DNA of 50,493 nucleotides. Source: Microgenomates group bacterium GW2011_GWC1_46_15 (GTDB lineage Bacteria > Patescibacteria > Microgenomatia > UBA1400 > UBA12028). Below the pieces are notes generated by a model. The model searched no databases and was not told where the DNA came from. It saw only the letters and a program-made list of their open reading frames with translations. Positions 26,229 through 34,764 of the stretch are shown here, one piece after another. The DNA lies in assembly GCA_001002285.1 (NCBI GenBank), contig LCLX01000005.1, forward strand, positions 1 through 50,493, given 5' to 3'. The position numbers were made by a program, and so were the translations under genes. Within the stretch, counting starts at the first letter, position 1; each line of letters begins with the position of its first letter.

Positions 26229-27440
26229 ATGTTGAACATCTCCCTCATCAGCGCCACCCTCAAGTCACCCTTCCACTGGGTGAAGGGTTTGTCCGCTATG
26301 ATCTGGTATGGATTTCCCGCCCGCCGCCTCACGATTATTGGCGTGACCGGAACCGATGGAAAAACAACTACCGCAACAATGGTCTATCACGTTCTTAAGC
26401 ACGCCGGCAAAAAAGTTGCGCTCATTAGTACGGTGTCGGCATATATGGGTGACGAGGAAATTGATACGGGTTTTCATGTCACGACACCGGAACAGTTTCC
26501 ATTTCAGCGCCTTTTGCGCCGCATTGTAAACTCTGGGCATACTCACGTCGTACTCGAGGTAACGTCACACGGTATCGCCCAACACAGAATTTTTGGTATC
26601 CGTCCAACCATCGCTATTCTTACGAATATTACGCACGAACATCTTGATTATCACGGAAGCTATGCTGCGTACCTTAAGACAAAGGCGCGATTTTTATCAC
26701 GTGCAAAGACCGCAATTATCAACCATGATGATTCCTCGTTTGATGAGGTGAAAGCATATATTAAAAAACACTCTTGGAACACGCGCATAGTTCCGTATGC
26801 GTATCGTTTACTTGACGCCCAGTCAAAGCGTATTGTGCTTGACCGGTTTCCGGAGGGATACAACAGACAAAATGGTGCGGCGGTTATCACTGCGGCCGAG
26901 TACTTACACCTCCCGCTTGCTCAGACATTAGATGCGATAAAACGGTTTCCATCCGTACTTGGCCGGATGCAGGAAGTTCCAAACACCCGTGGTCTTACGC
27001 TCATTGTTGATTTTGCGCACACGCCAAATGCGCTGGAACACGCGCTAAAAGCATTGCGTGGCGGTGTGAAGTCGGGAAAAAAGTTGATTGCAGTGTGTGG
27101 TGCGGCAGGACTACGGGATGCAATGAAGCGCCCCATGATGGGAAAAATTGCAGCAGAGTTGGCCGACGAGATTGTATTCACTGCTGAAGATCCCCGTATA
27201 GAAGACGTGAACGTTATCATTCGCCAGATGAAAGAGGGTGTGCGTGAAAACCACGGACATGTCCATGAACTTGCTGATCGTCGGACCGCTATCCGGTTTG
27301 CGATTCAAACGCTCGCGCGGCCGGGAGATACGATTGGTATATTCGGAAAGGGGCATGAGACAAGCATGAATCTGGACGGGAAACACGAAGTTCCGTGGTC
27401 GGATGCTGAAGAGGCGCGATTAGCATTGGAAGGAATATGA
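26229..27440 (+). CDS. murE: MurE-like Mur ligase lacking the N-terminal domain
   Basis: A 403-residue ATP-dependent amide ligase adding the third residue to UDP-MurNAc-dipeptide. The P-loop VTGTDGKTTTATM is near residues 41-53, with NITHEHLDYHG and the C-terminal domain FAHTPNALEHAL, EDPRIEDV and IFGKGHE, all typical of MurE. E. coli MurE has about 100 residues before the P-loop that hold the UDP end of the substrate; here only about 40 precede it and they do not resemble that domain. The amino-acid selector usually written DNPR is EDPR, suggesting but not proving a diaminopimelate-type enzyme. It overlaps the next gene by 4 nt. Confidence 0.85.
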   Translation: MLNISLISATLKSPFHWVKGLSAMIWYGFPARRLTIIGVTGTDGKTTTATMVYHVLKHAGKKVALISTVSAYMGDEEIDTGFHVTTPEQFPFQRLLRRIVNSGHTHVVLEVTSHGIAQHRIFGIRPTIAILTNITHEHLDYHGSYAAYLKTKARFLSRAKTAIINHDDSSFDEVKAYIKKHSWNTRIVPYAYRLLDAQSKRIVLDRFPEGYNRQNGAAVITAAEYLHLPLAQTLDAIKRFPSVLGRMQEVPNTRGLTLIVDFAHTPNALEHALKALRGGVKSGKKLIAVCGAAGLRDAMKRPMMGKIAAELADEIVFTAEDPRIEDVNVIIRQMKEGVRENHGHVHELADRRTAIRFAIQTLARPGDTIGIFGKGHETSMNLDGKHEVPWSDAEEARLALEGI

Positions 27441-27622
27441 CAGAGCACGCTGATACAAAGTTTTCGGTGCGAGACTGGGTAAAGTATCAGGACGAGGTGT
27501 TTCAAATCGTTGATATTCAAAATTTTGGTCATGGAAATATGTATGTTCTTCATTCAAATACGGCATCTTGGACGGCAGTTGTTCCAGAACAAGACGGGAA
27601 TAAATATTTTAGAAAAATGTAA
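27437..27622 (+). CDS. Small protein of unknown function
   Basis: 61 residues, not recognised. Alternating hydrophobic strands (FSVRDWVKYQDEVFQIVDIQN, MYVLHS, WTAVVPEQ) suggest a small SH3-like beta-barrel, which is an inference only. GGAAGGA precedes ATG 27437, which overlaps the murE stop (ATGA). It lies between murE and yvcK and is therefore probably translated with murE. Confidence 0.6.
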   Translation: MTEHADTKFSVRDWVKYQDEVFQIVDIQNFGHGNMYVLHSNTASWTAVVPEQDGNKYFRKM

Positions 27623-27637
27623 TGAGAAGTCATATCT

Positions 27638-28612
27638 ATGACGAAAAAAAACATTGTGGTTATTGGCGGCGGTACGGGAATTTCAAGCGTGGTGTCCGGG
27701 CTTAAAAATGAACCGGTTGAGTTAACCGCGCTTGTTTCTGTCGCGGACTCTGGTGGTTCAACGGGCCGCCTGCGCGACGAGTTTGGATTTCAGCCTGTCG
27801 GTGACTTGCGGCAGTCCTTAGCAGCGCTTGCAAAAGAAAAAAGTCAGGAATGGATCCGCAAACTCTTACTATACCGTTTTGAAAAGGGAACAGGGCTTAA
27901 TGGTCACAATCTTGGTAACCTTATTCTTACCGCCCTGCAAGATATGGCTGGTTCAACGACAAGTGCATTAGAAGTTGCGGAAAAAATCTTTCAACTCAAT
28001 GGGAAAATTTACCCTGTCACTTCGCAGAATGTTCAGCTCGTTGTGGAGTATGTTGATGGATCGGTTGTGGTTGGTGAGCATCGGTTGGATGACAACGGCG
28101 CGGGGAACAAAAAAATTAAACGGATCCGGTTGTCACCGCGCGCGAAGATTTATAAAAAGGCTGAACAATCAATTTTAAACGCTGATCTCATTGTGATTGG
28201 GCCCGGCGATTACTATGGAAGTATTCTGGCCGCGCTTTCTGTTAATGGAATAAAACGGTGTATGCACGCAACCTCTGCCAAAATTGTCTATGTTGTGAAC
28301 CTTATGACACGGTTTACGCAGACCTATGGAATGACCGCGCGTGATCATCAGCGAGGTATTGAAGAAGCCATTGGACGCACGTGCGATTTGACAATCGTGA
28401 ACTCCAAACCAATTCCTGCTGAAATTCTTGCGATGTATGTGCATGAGCAGGAGTATCCTATTGTGAACGATCTGGCTAAAGGAAAGTATATCTCTGCAGA
28501 TCTTCTTTCTTCTGTACGGTTTACAAAAGTATCTTCTGATCTTGCCCATCGTTCATATCTACGTCATGATGCGAAAAAACTTGCAAAAGTACTCATGCGC
28601 GTGGTGAAATAA
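27638..28612 (+). CDS. yvcK: YvcK/CofD-family protein (gluconeogenesis factor)
   Basis: 324 residues. Motifs are VVIGGGTGISSVVSGLK at the N-terminus, SVADSGGSTGRLRDEFG, GHNLGNLIL and IGPGDYYGSIL, which together define the YvcK branch of the CofD superfamily. YvcK binds UDP-GlcNAc-type sugars and in Firmicutes and Mycobacteria links carbon flow to peptidoglycan synthesis. Its location between murE and the GlmU-like gene is consistent. Start ATG 27638. Confidence 0.9.
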   Translation: MTKKNIVVIGGGTGISSVVSGLKNEPVELTALVSVADSGGSTGRLRDEFGFQPVGDLRQSLAALAKEKSQEWIRKLLLYRFEKGTGLNGHNLGNLILTALQDMAGSTTSALEVAEKIFQLNGKIYPVTSQNVQLVVEYVDGSVVVGEHRLDDNGAGNKKIKRIRLSPRAKIYKKAEQSILNADLIVIGPGDYYGSILAALSVNGIKRCMHATSAKIVYVVNLMTRFTQTYGMTARDHQRGIEEAIGRTCDLTIVNSKPIPAEILAMYVHEQEYPIVNDLAKGKYISADLLSSVRFTKVSSDLAHRSYLRHDAKKLAKVLMRVVK

Positions 28613-28619
28613 GGAGCGC

Positions 28620-29384
28620 ATGACTACACCACTTCCAACTTTTTCCACAGTCCAAGCCATTGTCCTCGCCGGTGGCCGTGGTACCCGCATGAAAGCGGTT
28701 GAAAAAAACAAGGTGATGTACGAAGTCGGCGGCAAGCCAATGATCTCGTACTCGGTTTCCGCGCTCAAAGAACTAGGAATAGAAAGACCGATTGTTGTGA
28801 TAGGGTTCTCTAAGGAGAGTATTCAGGAGTACCTCAAGGATACTGTTGAGTACGCAATTCAGGCTGAAGCCAAAGGAACCGCTGATGCTGTCCGTTCAGC
28901 TATGCCGCAGATCAAACCAGACACACAAAATGTTTTTGTACTCTACGGCGACCATACCACTTTTTACACCGCAAAAGTTCTTCGCCAATTATTCGATCAT
29001 CACATTGCCAGTGGGGCTGGTATGACATTAATTACCACGCACACCGAACCTGCCGGGTATGGCCGGGTTCTGCGCGATGCAAACGGCGCAATGATCGGCG
29101 TTGTAGAAGAAAAAGTTGCGACTGAGGAACAGAAAAAAATCCGTGAGATTAATACAGGTAACGCGGTATACACCGCGGAGTTTCTCAAGAAATATCTGTC
29201 AAAAATTGAGATGAACCCAGTTTCCGGCGAGTACTACTTCACCGATATTATCGAGCTTGGCTTCCGCGGGCACGAGAAAATCGAAACGTTTGTTGTTGAG
29301 GATGAACTTGTCGCGGTGGGTATTAACACACCAGATCAGCTCCAGAATGCCGAGCAGCTCATGAAAGGTGTGAAAAAGGGCTAG
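28620..29384 (+). CDS. GlmU N-terminal-like UDP-sugar pyrophosphorylase
   Basis: A 254-residue nucleotidyltransferase. LAGGRGTRM at residues 17-25 is the pyrophosphorylase loop. AEAKGTADAVRSA, VLYGDHT, GYGRVLRD, EINTGNAVY and SGEYYFTDII follow GlmU's uridyltransferase domain closely. The left-handed beta-helix acetyltransferase half of GlmU is missing, so glucosamine-1-phosphate acetylation would need another protein. It probably forms UDP-GlcNAc from UTP and GlcNAc-1-P for MurA. AAGGAG precedes ATG 28620. Confidence 0.88.
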   Translation: MTTPLPTFSTVQAIVLAGGRGTRMKAVEKNKVMYEVGGKPMISYSVSALKELGIERPIVVIGFSKESIQEYLKDTVEYAIQAEAKGTADAVRSAMPQIKPDTQNVFVLYGDHTTFYTAKVLRQLFDHHIASGAGMTLITTHTEPAGYGRVLRDANGAMIGVVEEKVATEEQKKIREINTGNAVYTAEFLKKYLSKIEMNPVSGEYYFTDIIELGFRGHEKIETFVVEDELVAVGINTPDQLQNAEQLMKGVKKG

Positions 29385-29386
29385 GT

Positions 29387-30088
29387 GTGACACACGCTTC
29401 CAAACTTGAAATGTTTCCAGGATGTTTTGCGGCGTACTCTACCCGCGCAGATGGTTCAATGGATACACCTGAACAGGCATTAGCGTGGGTTCATATACGC
29501 ACTCCGAGCAAAAATGGGACATATCTCCATTTGGAACACGGAACAACCGTTGTTCTCGATGAAAACCCAGCACATGAACTTCAAGGTGACGCAATTATTT
29601 CTCAGCAGATTAACCACGCTCTACTATTCCGTGTCGCCGATTGTGTGCCAATAGCGCTTTTCCACTCTCAATCGCATACTTTTGGACTGATTCACGGCGG
29701 CTGGCGGTCTTTGGCGGGTGGTATTGTAGAAAAAACACTGAACCAGTTTTTGCGTGTTTCCCATGCAGATCCTCAAGAAATATGCGTGTGGATAGGCCCA
29801 TCACTGCGTTCATGCTGTAACGTTATTGAGCGTGATAACCCATTATCCAAGCTTCCAGAATGGAAATCCTTTTTACACATCGAGAAAAACGAAAAAACAA
29901 GTGTGGATTTACAAGGTTTTTGTTCAGCTGAATTGGCGCAGGCAGGAGTTTCTCGTGTACACATCAAAGATTCTGGTCTTTGCACCTATCACAACCCCGA
30001 TTTTTACTCGTACCGCCACTTTAGGCGGGAACAAGACCAGTCGGCGCATGGTAGAATAGCTGTTGGTATCTGGATGAACAACACATGA
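29387..30088 (+). CDS. pgeF: Peptidoglycan editing factor / laccase-domain protein
   Basis: A 233-residue YfiH/PgeF (Cu-oxidase_4) protein. Zinc-site motifs are visible: ADCVPIALF, LIHGGWRSLAGGIVEKTL and WIGPSLRSCCNVIE. In E. coli PgeF hydrolyses UDP-MurNAc-L-Ser made by MurC mistakes. Here it overlaps murC by 4 nt, strongly supporting that role over polyphenol oxidation. The start is GTG 29387, 2 nt after the previous stop. Confidence 0.87.
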   Translation: MTHASKLEMFPGCFAAYSTRADGSMDTPEQALAWVHIRTPSKNGTYLHLEHGTTVVLDENPAHELQGDAIISQQINHALLFRVADCVPIALFHSQSHTFGLIHGGWRSLAGGIVEKTLNQFLRVSHADPQEICVWIGPSLRSCCNVIERDNPLSKLPEWKSFLHIEKNEKTSVDLQGFCSAELAQAGVSRVHIKDSGLCTYHNPDFYSYRHFRREQDQSAHGRIAVGIWMNNT

Positions 30089-31437
30089 CCTCTGCCACAA
30101 CACTTCCTTTTCAAGACAGTACACACATCCATCTTGTTGGTATGAAAGGTGTTGCGATGACCGCGCTTGCGCAATGTCTTTTGGATTTGGGGAAACAGGT
30201 GACAGGTAGTGATGTAGAAGAAGATTTTGTAACAAAACACCTTTTGGACACATTTCATGTTCCAGTGAAAATAGGTTTTCATGCGAGCAATATAAGTGAA
30301 CAAACAGATTGTGTGATATACACAGGAGCGCACAACGGAAGTAAAAATCCAGAAGTCATTGAAGCAAAAAAAAGAGGTATTCTTGTACTCAGCCATGCTG
30401 AGGCACTTGGTCTTTTCATGCGTGGAAAACGCGGTGTTGCAGTCTGCGGTGTGGGTGGAAAAACGACCACGACGGCAATGTTGGCATGGATTTTAGAGTC
30501 TGCTGGCCAGAAGTCAAGCTATGCCATTGGTGTGGGAAATGTTTTCAACCTCCAGCGTACCGGTGTGTATCATAAAGAAAGTGAATGGTTTATCACTGAA
30601 GCCGATGAGTATGCCACCGACCCAGGCCACGACAATACACCGCGGTTTATGCATCTAAACCCGGAGGTCATTATCTGTACGCGTGTTGCGTATGACCATC
30701 CTGATATGTACCCCGGGTTTAAGGAAACGCAAGATGCGTACCTTGCATTTTTTGCAAAACTTCCACAGAACGGAGTCTTCATTGTGCCGGAAGAAGCTGT
30801 TGCTCTTTTTGGCAAACGGTTAAGTGTCCTTCAAGAAGAAAAGAAGTTTTCGGTGTTCACATATATCCAGCCGGACTCTGCTATCAATCTTAAAATCCCC
30901 GGAGAGTATAACAGAATGAATGCACAGGCGGCATTGTTGGCTGCAACACACATGGGGATTTCTCAGGAAGCTGCCGTGCGCGCGCTTGCACAATTTTCCG
31001 GGACAATGCGGAGATTTGAACATGTAGGCAATACGGGGGGTATTGAGCGGTACGATGACTACGCGCATCACCCGGATGAAATAACGGCAGTCCTGCGTTC
31101 TCTCAAGGAAAAATATCCAAAGAGTACTAAGGTTGTTCTTTTTCAACCACATACATACAGTAGAACACTTTCGTTGCTCAATGAGTTTTCACAGTGTTTC
31201 ACGGACGCCGATCAAGTATATCTTCTTGATATCTTCGCTTCCGCGCGCGAAAAAGAAAATCCAGGAGTATCTTCCGATATGCTTGCAGAACTCATGAAAA
31301 AACAAGGAAAACAGGCAGAAAACCTTAAAACGCTTCCTTTGGCGGCAGAAAAACTCAATACAATTCTTAAGCCTGGTGATGTGTTCATGACCCTTGGGGC
31401 GGGAGATGTTTATCACGTCCATTCCATGATAAAATAA
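30085..31437 (+). CDS. murC: UDP-N-acetylmuramate--L-alanine ligase
   Basis: 450 residues with the three Mur ligase domains. The N-terminal Rossmann part is IHLVGMKGVAMTALA. The ATP loop is GVGGKTTTT at 122-130. The central domain has TEADEYATD, and the C-terminal domain has YDDYAHHPDEITAVL and FQPHTYSRT. It adds the first residue of the stem peptide. The ATP loop is usually G-T-H-G-K; here the His is Gly (residue 124, codon GGT at 30454). ATG overlaps the pgeF stop; its own stop overlaps murB (TAATG). Confidence 0.94.
   Translation: MTSATTLPFQDSTHIHLVGMKGVAMTALAQCLLDLGKQVTGSDVEEDFVTKHLLDTFHVPVKIGFHASNISEQTDCVIYTGAHNGSKNPEVIEAKKRGILVLSHAEALGLFMRGKRGVAVCGVGGKTTTTAMLAWILESAGQKSSYAIGVGNVFNLQRTGVYHKESEWFITEADEYATDPGHDNTPRFMHLNPEVIICTRVAYDHPDMYPGFKETQDAYLAFFAKLPQNGVFIVPEEAVALFGKRLSVLQEEKKFSVFTYIQPDSAINLKIPGEYNRMNAQAALLAATHMGISQEAAVRALAQFSGTMRRFEHVGNTGGIERYDDYAHHPDEITAVLRSLKEKYPKSTKVVLFQPHTYSRTLSLLNEFSQCFTDADQVYLLDIFASAREKENPGVSSDMLAELMKKQGKQAENLKTLPLAAEKLNTILKPGDVFMTLGAGDVYHVHSMIK
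31430..31435 (+). promoter_or_regulatory. Extended -10 box before murB
   Basis: TAAAAT with a TGA extension, overlapping the murC stop. It lies 7 nt before the in-frame ATG 31443, giving a leaderless second start for murB. Confidence 0.35.
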
Positions 31438-32372
31438 TGGGAATGGAATCACCCCTTATACATCGTCTGAAAACGCGGTTCCCAACGGCGCAGTTTCAGG
31501 AGCATGAAAAGCTTTCCAATCATACGTATTTTAAAATTGGCGGACCCGCTGAAGTGTTTATTGTTGTTCGCGAGACTCAACTTTTAGCCGACCTTGTCTC
31601 ATTGTGTGTCAAAGAACATATCCATTTCATAATTTTTGGCGGCGGAAGCAATGTGCTTGTTACTGACGACCTCATTCCCGGCCTTGTCATAAAAAATCTT
31701 ACGCAGGGCGTTCGCATCGAAAAAACACCAGATGGTGGCAGTATCTTTGTGGAAAGTGGTGTGCCGACAAACGTGCTGGTCCGCAGGGCTATTGATGAGG
31801 GGCTCGCTGGTCTTGAGTACTTTCTCGGCGTTCCTGGCTCTGTTGGCGGGGCAGTGTACAACAACTCGCACTACATGAATCAACTCATTGGCGAACACAT
31901 CGAAAGCATTGACGTTATTGAAGCAAAAACCGGCGAAAAGAAAACAATGAAAAACGTTGAGCTTCAGTATAAATACGACTACTCGATTTTGCAGGAAACA
32001 CACGATATTGTGCTGTCGGCAAAGTTTGTTCTTAAAACGGGAAATAAAGAAGAGCTTGAACAGCGGGCGCGTGAAGCGACCACAAAACGCGCCAACACTC
32101 AGCCACTTGGTATTCCAAGTTCCGGGTGCATGTTTCAAAACGCAATCATGCCCGATGGGAAAATGGTTTCTGCGGGCTACTTAATCGACCAAGCGGGACT
32201 TAAAGGGACGCGCGTTGGTGATGCGATGGTGAGCGACAAACACGCGAGTTTTATTGTGAATGTTGGTTCTGCAACCGCAAAACAGGTTGATGAGTTAGCA
32301 GAGTTAGTAAAAAACACCGTGAAGGACAAGTTCGGTGTAGTATTGAAACGGGAAGTGTTCTCATTAGGATAA
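31437..32372 (+). CDS. murB: UDP-N-acetylenolpyruvoylglucosamine reductase
   Basis: 311 residues, FAD- and NADPH-dependent, producing UDP-MurNAc from MurA's product. Motifs are NHTYFKIGGPAEVF, FGGGSNVL, GLAGLEYFLGVPGSVGGAV (FAD site) and GIPSSGCMFQNA with the catalytic-region Ser, then AGYLIDQAGLKG. It resembles the shorter type II MurB. Either ATG 31437 (overlapping murC's stop as TAATG) or ATG 31443 (7 nt after a -10 box) can start it; the two differ by two residues. Confidence 0.95.
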   Translation: MGMESPLIHRLKTRFPTAQFQEHEKLSNHTYFKIGGPAEVFIVVRETQLLADLVSLCVKEHIHFIIFGGGSNVLVTDDLIPGLVIKNLTQGVRIEKTPDGGSIFVESGVPTNVLVRRAIDEGLAGLEYFLGVPGSVGGAVYNNSHYMNQLIGEHIESIDVIEAKTGEKKTMKNVELQYKYDYSILQETHDIVLSAKFVLKTGNKEELEQRAREATTKRANTQPLGIPSSGCMFQNAIMPDGKMVSAGYLIDQAGLKGTRVGDAMVSDKHASFIVNVGSATAKQVDELAELVKNTVKDKFGVVLKREVFSLG

Positions 32373-32373
32373 T

Positions 32374-33723
32374 ATGCACCATCAATCATTCATCATTCAT
32401 GGGGGAAAGCCGTTATTTGGTTCAGTGCGTTTGGGTGGCGCGAAAAATGCAAGTTTCAAGTTGATGATTGCTTCGCTGCTGGCAAAGGGTGAGACGCGGC
32501 TCCTCAATTTTTCGCACATTAAAGATGTTGAGATCACGCGCGAAATTCTCGAAGAACTTGGTGCTTCCACGCGAAATGCGGGAGAACGCACGGTGTTTAT
32601 TTCCACACAAGGTTTACATTCACACGTTATTTCGGAAAAGTATGGAAAACTTTCCCGCGCTTCCACCCTCTTTTTGGGACCGCTTCTTGCGCGTTTTTGC
32701 AAAGCCGTTGTTCCTTTTCCTGGTGGAGATCAAATTGGCGCGCGTCCGATTGATCGGCATTTGGATGGACTCATCGCGCTTGGAGCAAAAATACACCGTA
32801 CAGCAAGCACCATTGAGGCGGAGTGTGATGGCAGACTCCATGGCACAACGTATACATTTGAAAAAAGCACACATACCGGAACCGAAACGATGATTATGGC
32901 TGCGGTGCTTGCGGAGGGAAAAACAGTTTTGAACAATGTCGCACTGGAACCGGAAATTGACGATCTCATCGAGTTTTTAAACAACATGGGCGCGAAAATT
33001 CAACGGCACGCCAATCGCGTGATTGAAATTGAAGGCGTCAAAGAACTTACTCCAACGATTCATCGCATTATGCCAGACAGAAACGAAGCCGTGTCGTACG
33101 CGTGCGCGGCAATCGCGACCCACGGAGACATCATTGTTGAAAACGCACGGCACCAACACTTAAAAGCATTTTTAGACAAACTAGATGAGATGGGCGCGGG
33201 GTATGAAGTTGGAACGTACGGTATCCGGTTTTTTGCGAAGAACGGGCTAAAAGCAGTTGACGTCGTAACGGCCCCGCATCCCGGCTTTATGACCGACTGG
33301 CAACCACTGTGGGCGGTTTTACTCACGCAAACACAAGGAAAAAGCGTGATTCATGAGACCGTTTCGGAAAATCGGTTTCAATATGTTCCACTGTTGCAAA
33401 ACATGGGTGCCGAAATCCGTTTATTCAATCCAGAAGTGAAAAAATTGGAAGATGTGTACGAGTTTGACGTATCGCATGGTCCTCCGGAAGGGTATCGCGC
33501 GGCAGAGATCACCGGCGTTTCCCCGCTCAAAGCGGGTGAGTTTACGGTTCCCGACCTTCGTGCCGGAGCAACGTTAGTTTTGGCTGGTTTAGTTGCGCAC
33601 GGAACAACAACGCTGCACAATATTGAGCAGATCGATCGTGGATACGAAGAACTGGATAGTAGATTACGAGGTATGGGTGCAGAAGTAGTGCGTTCGACGG
33701 AAAACGAAGAAAAAACGGAGTAA
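32374..33723 (+). CDS. murA: UDP-GlcNAc 1-carboxyvinyltransferase with Asp in the active-site loop
   Basis: A 449-residue EPSP-synthase-fold enzyme starting peptidoglycan synthesis. GGAKNASFKLM (Lys24, Asn25) binds substrate. The mobile loop reads PGGDQIGARPIDRHL at 117-131. In E. coli this position is Cys115, the target of fosfomycin; here it is Asp119 (GAT at 32728-32730). Natural Asp variants (Mycobacterium, Chlamydia, Borrelia) are active and fosfomycin-insensitive. Other motifs are GTETMIMAAVLAEG, PHPGFMTDWQP and DLRAGATLVLAGL. It starts one base after the murB stop. Confidence 0.95.
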   Translation: MHHQSFIIHGGKPLFGSVRLGGAKNASFKLMIASLLAKGETRLLNFSHIKDVEITREILEELGASTRNAGERTVFISTQGLHSHVISEKYGKLSRASTLFLGPLLARFCKAVVPFPGGDQIGARPIDRHLDGLIALGAKIHRTASTIEAECDGRLHGTTYTFEKSTHTGTETMIMAAVLAEGKTVLNNVALEPEIDDLIEFLNNMGAKIQRHANRVIEIEGVKELTPTIHRIMPDRNEAVSYACAAIATHGDIIVENARHQHLKAFLDKLDEMGAGYEVGTYGIRFFAKNGLKAVDVVTAPHPGFMTDWQPLWAVLLTQTQGKSVIHETVSENRFQYVPLLQNMGAEIRLFNPEVKKLEDVYEFDVSHGPPEGYRAAEITGVSPLKAGEFTVPDLRAGATLVLAGLVAHGTTTLHNIEQIDRGYEELDSRLRGMGAEVVRSTENEEKTE

Positions 33724-33726
33724 TGT

Positions 33727-34758
33727 ATGGCACTTATTTTAGGTTTATTGCTATTTTCATTCATCGTAACAAGTGTGTGTATTGTGCCGTTCATTAACAC
33801 GCTGTACGCGTTAAAGTTTCAGCGGAAAAACAAAAAAAGCAAAGATATGTTTGGATTTGCAACGCCTATTTTTGACGCATTGCACAAACACAAAACAGGA
33901 ACACCGATCGGCGCGGGACTTCTTTTAATTGCTGTTGTATCGCTCTTATTTGCCTCTATTTTCCCTTTGCTTAAGTACTTGGGCATCTCAATCACACAAG
34001 TCTATCCGTTGGAGAAAGAATTAAACGTGATTTTCTTCACCTTCCTATCTTTTGGTCTTCTTGGGTTGTATGACGATATTAAAAAGTTTTTTGGATTTGA
34101 AAAATCTGGATTTTTTGGATTACGGTTATCGCAGAAACTTGCTGTGCAACTCGGTCTTGCGGTCATTATTTCATTGATGTTGTATGGATCGCTTGGAATC
34201 TCCATCGTAAACATTCCGTTTTTTGGCGTTGTGCACATGGGTTTATGGTTTATTCCATTTGCCGCGTTTGTGATTGTGTCGTTTGCCAACGCGGTAAACA
34301 TCACCGATGGTTTAGATGGACTTGCGGGTGGCGTGTTAATGATCTGCCTTTTTGGTTTATGGTTTCTTTCCGCGGCAATTTTAGATACACCGCTGGCCAT
34401 TTTTCTCACGCTGTGGATTGGTTCATTAATCGCGTTTCTTTACTTCAATGTGTATCCTGCAAGAATCATGATGGGCGACGTTGGCGCGCTTGCGTTTGGA
34501 GCAACGTTGGCGGTTGTCGGTCTCCTACTTGGGAAAATTATGGCCCTGCTCATTATTGGTGGAATCTTTGTTGTTGAAGTTGGTTCAAGTCTTTTGCAGA
34601 TTCTTTCCAAACGCATACGCAAACAAAAACTTTTCTCAGCTTCACCTGTGCATTTATGGTTGCAGCACCGCGGATGGCACGAAACAAAAATTGTTCAGCG
34701 CGCCTGGCTTACCGGCATCGTACTTACCCTATTCGGGGTGTGGCTTGCGTTTGTATAA
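33727..34758 (+). CDS. mraY: Phospho-MurNAc-pentapeptide transferase
   Basis: A 343-residue polytopic enzyme with about ten transmembrane helices, transferring phospho-MurNAc-peptide to undecaprenyl phosphate (lipid I). Conserved elements seen: KTGTPIGAG, GLYDDIKK with Asp116 and Asp117, NAVNITDGLDGLAGG, YFNVYPARIMMGDVGALAFG, and the cytoplasmic HLWLQHRGWHETKIV motif. It starts 3 nt after murA. Its 3' end contains the ftsW -10 box. Confidence 0.96.
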   Translation: MALILGLLLFSFIVTSVCIVPFINTLYALKFQRKNKKSKDMFGFATPIFDALHKHKTGTPIGAGLLLIAVVSLLFASIFPLLKYLGISITQVYPLEKELNVIFFTFLSFGLLGLYDDIKKFFGFEKSGFFGLRLSQKLAVQLGLAVIISLMLYGSLGISIVNIPFFGVVHMGLWFIPFAAFVIVSFANAVNITDGLDGLAGGVLMICLFGLWFLSAAILDTPLAIFLTLWIGSLIAFLYFNVYPARIMMGDVGALAFGATLAVVGLLLGKIMALLIIGGIFVVEVGSSLLQILSKRIRKQKLFSASPVHLWLQHRGWHETKIVQRAWLTGIVLTLFGVWLAFV

Positions 34759-34759
34759 T
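34754..34759 (+). promoter_or_regulatory. -10 box before ftsW, leaderless spacing
   Basis: A perfect TATAAT overlapping the mraY stop, 5 nt before ATG 34765, without a Shine-Dalgarno. Confidence 0.55.
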
Positions 34760-34764
34760 CCGTT

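Noticed and set aside
26150..26332. Longer start for the signal peptidase (61 extra residues)
   Set aside because: It would read into the murE coding region and past the divergent promoters; the extra residues have no signal or family match.
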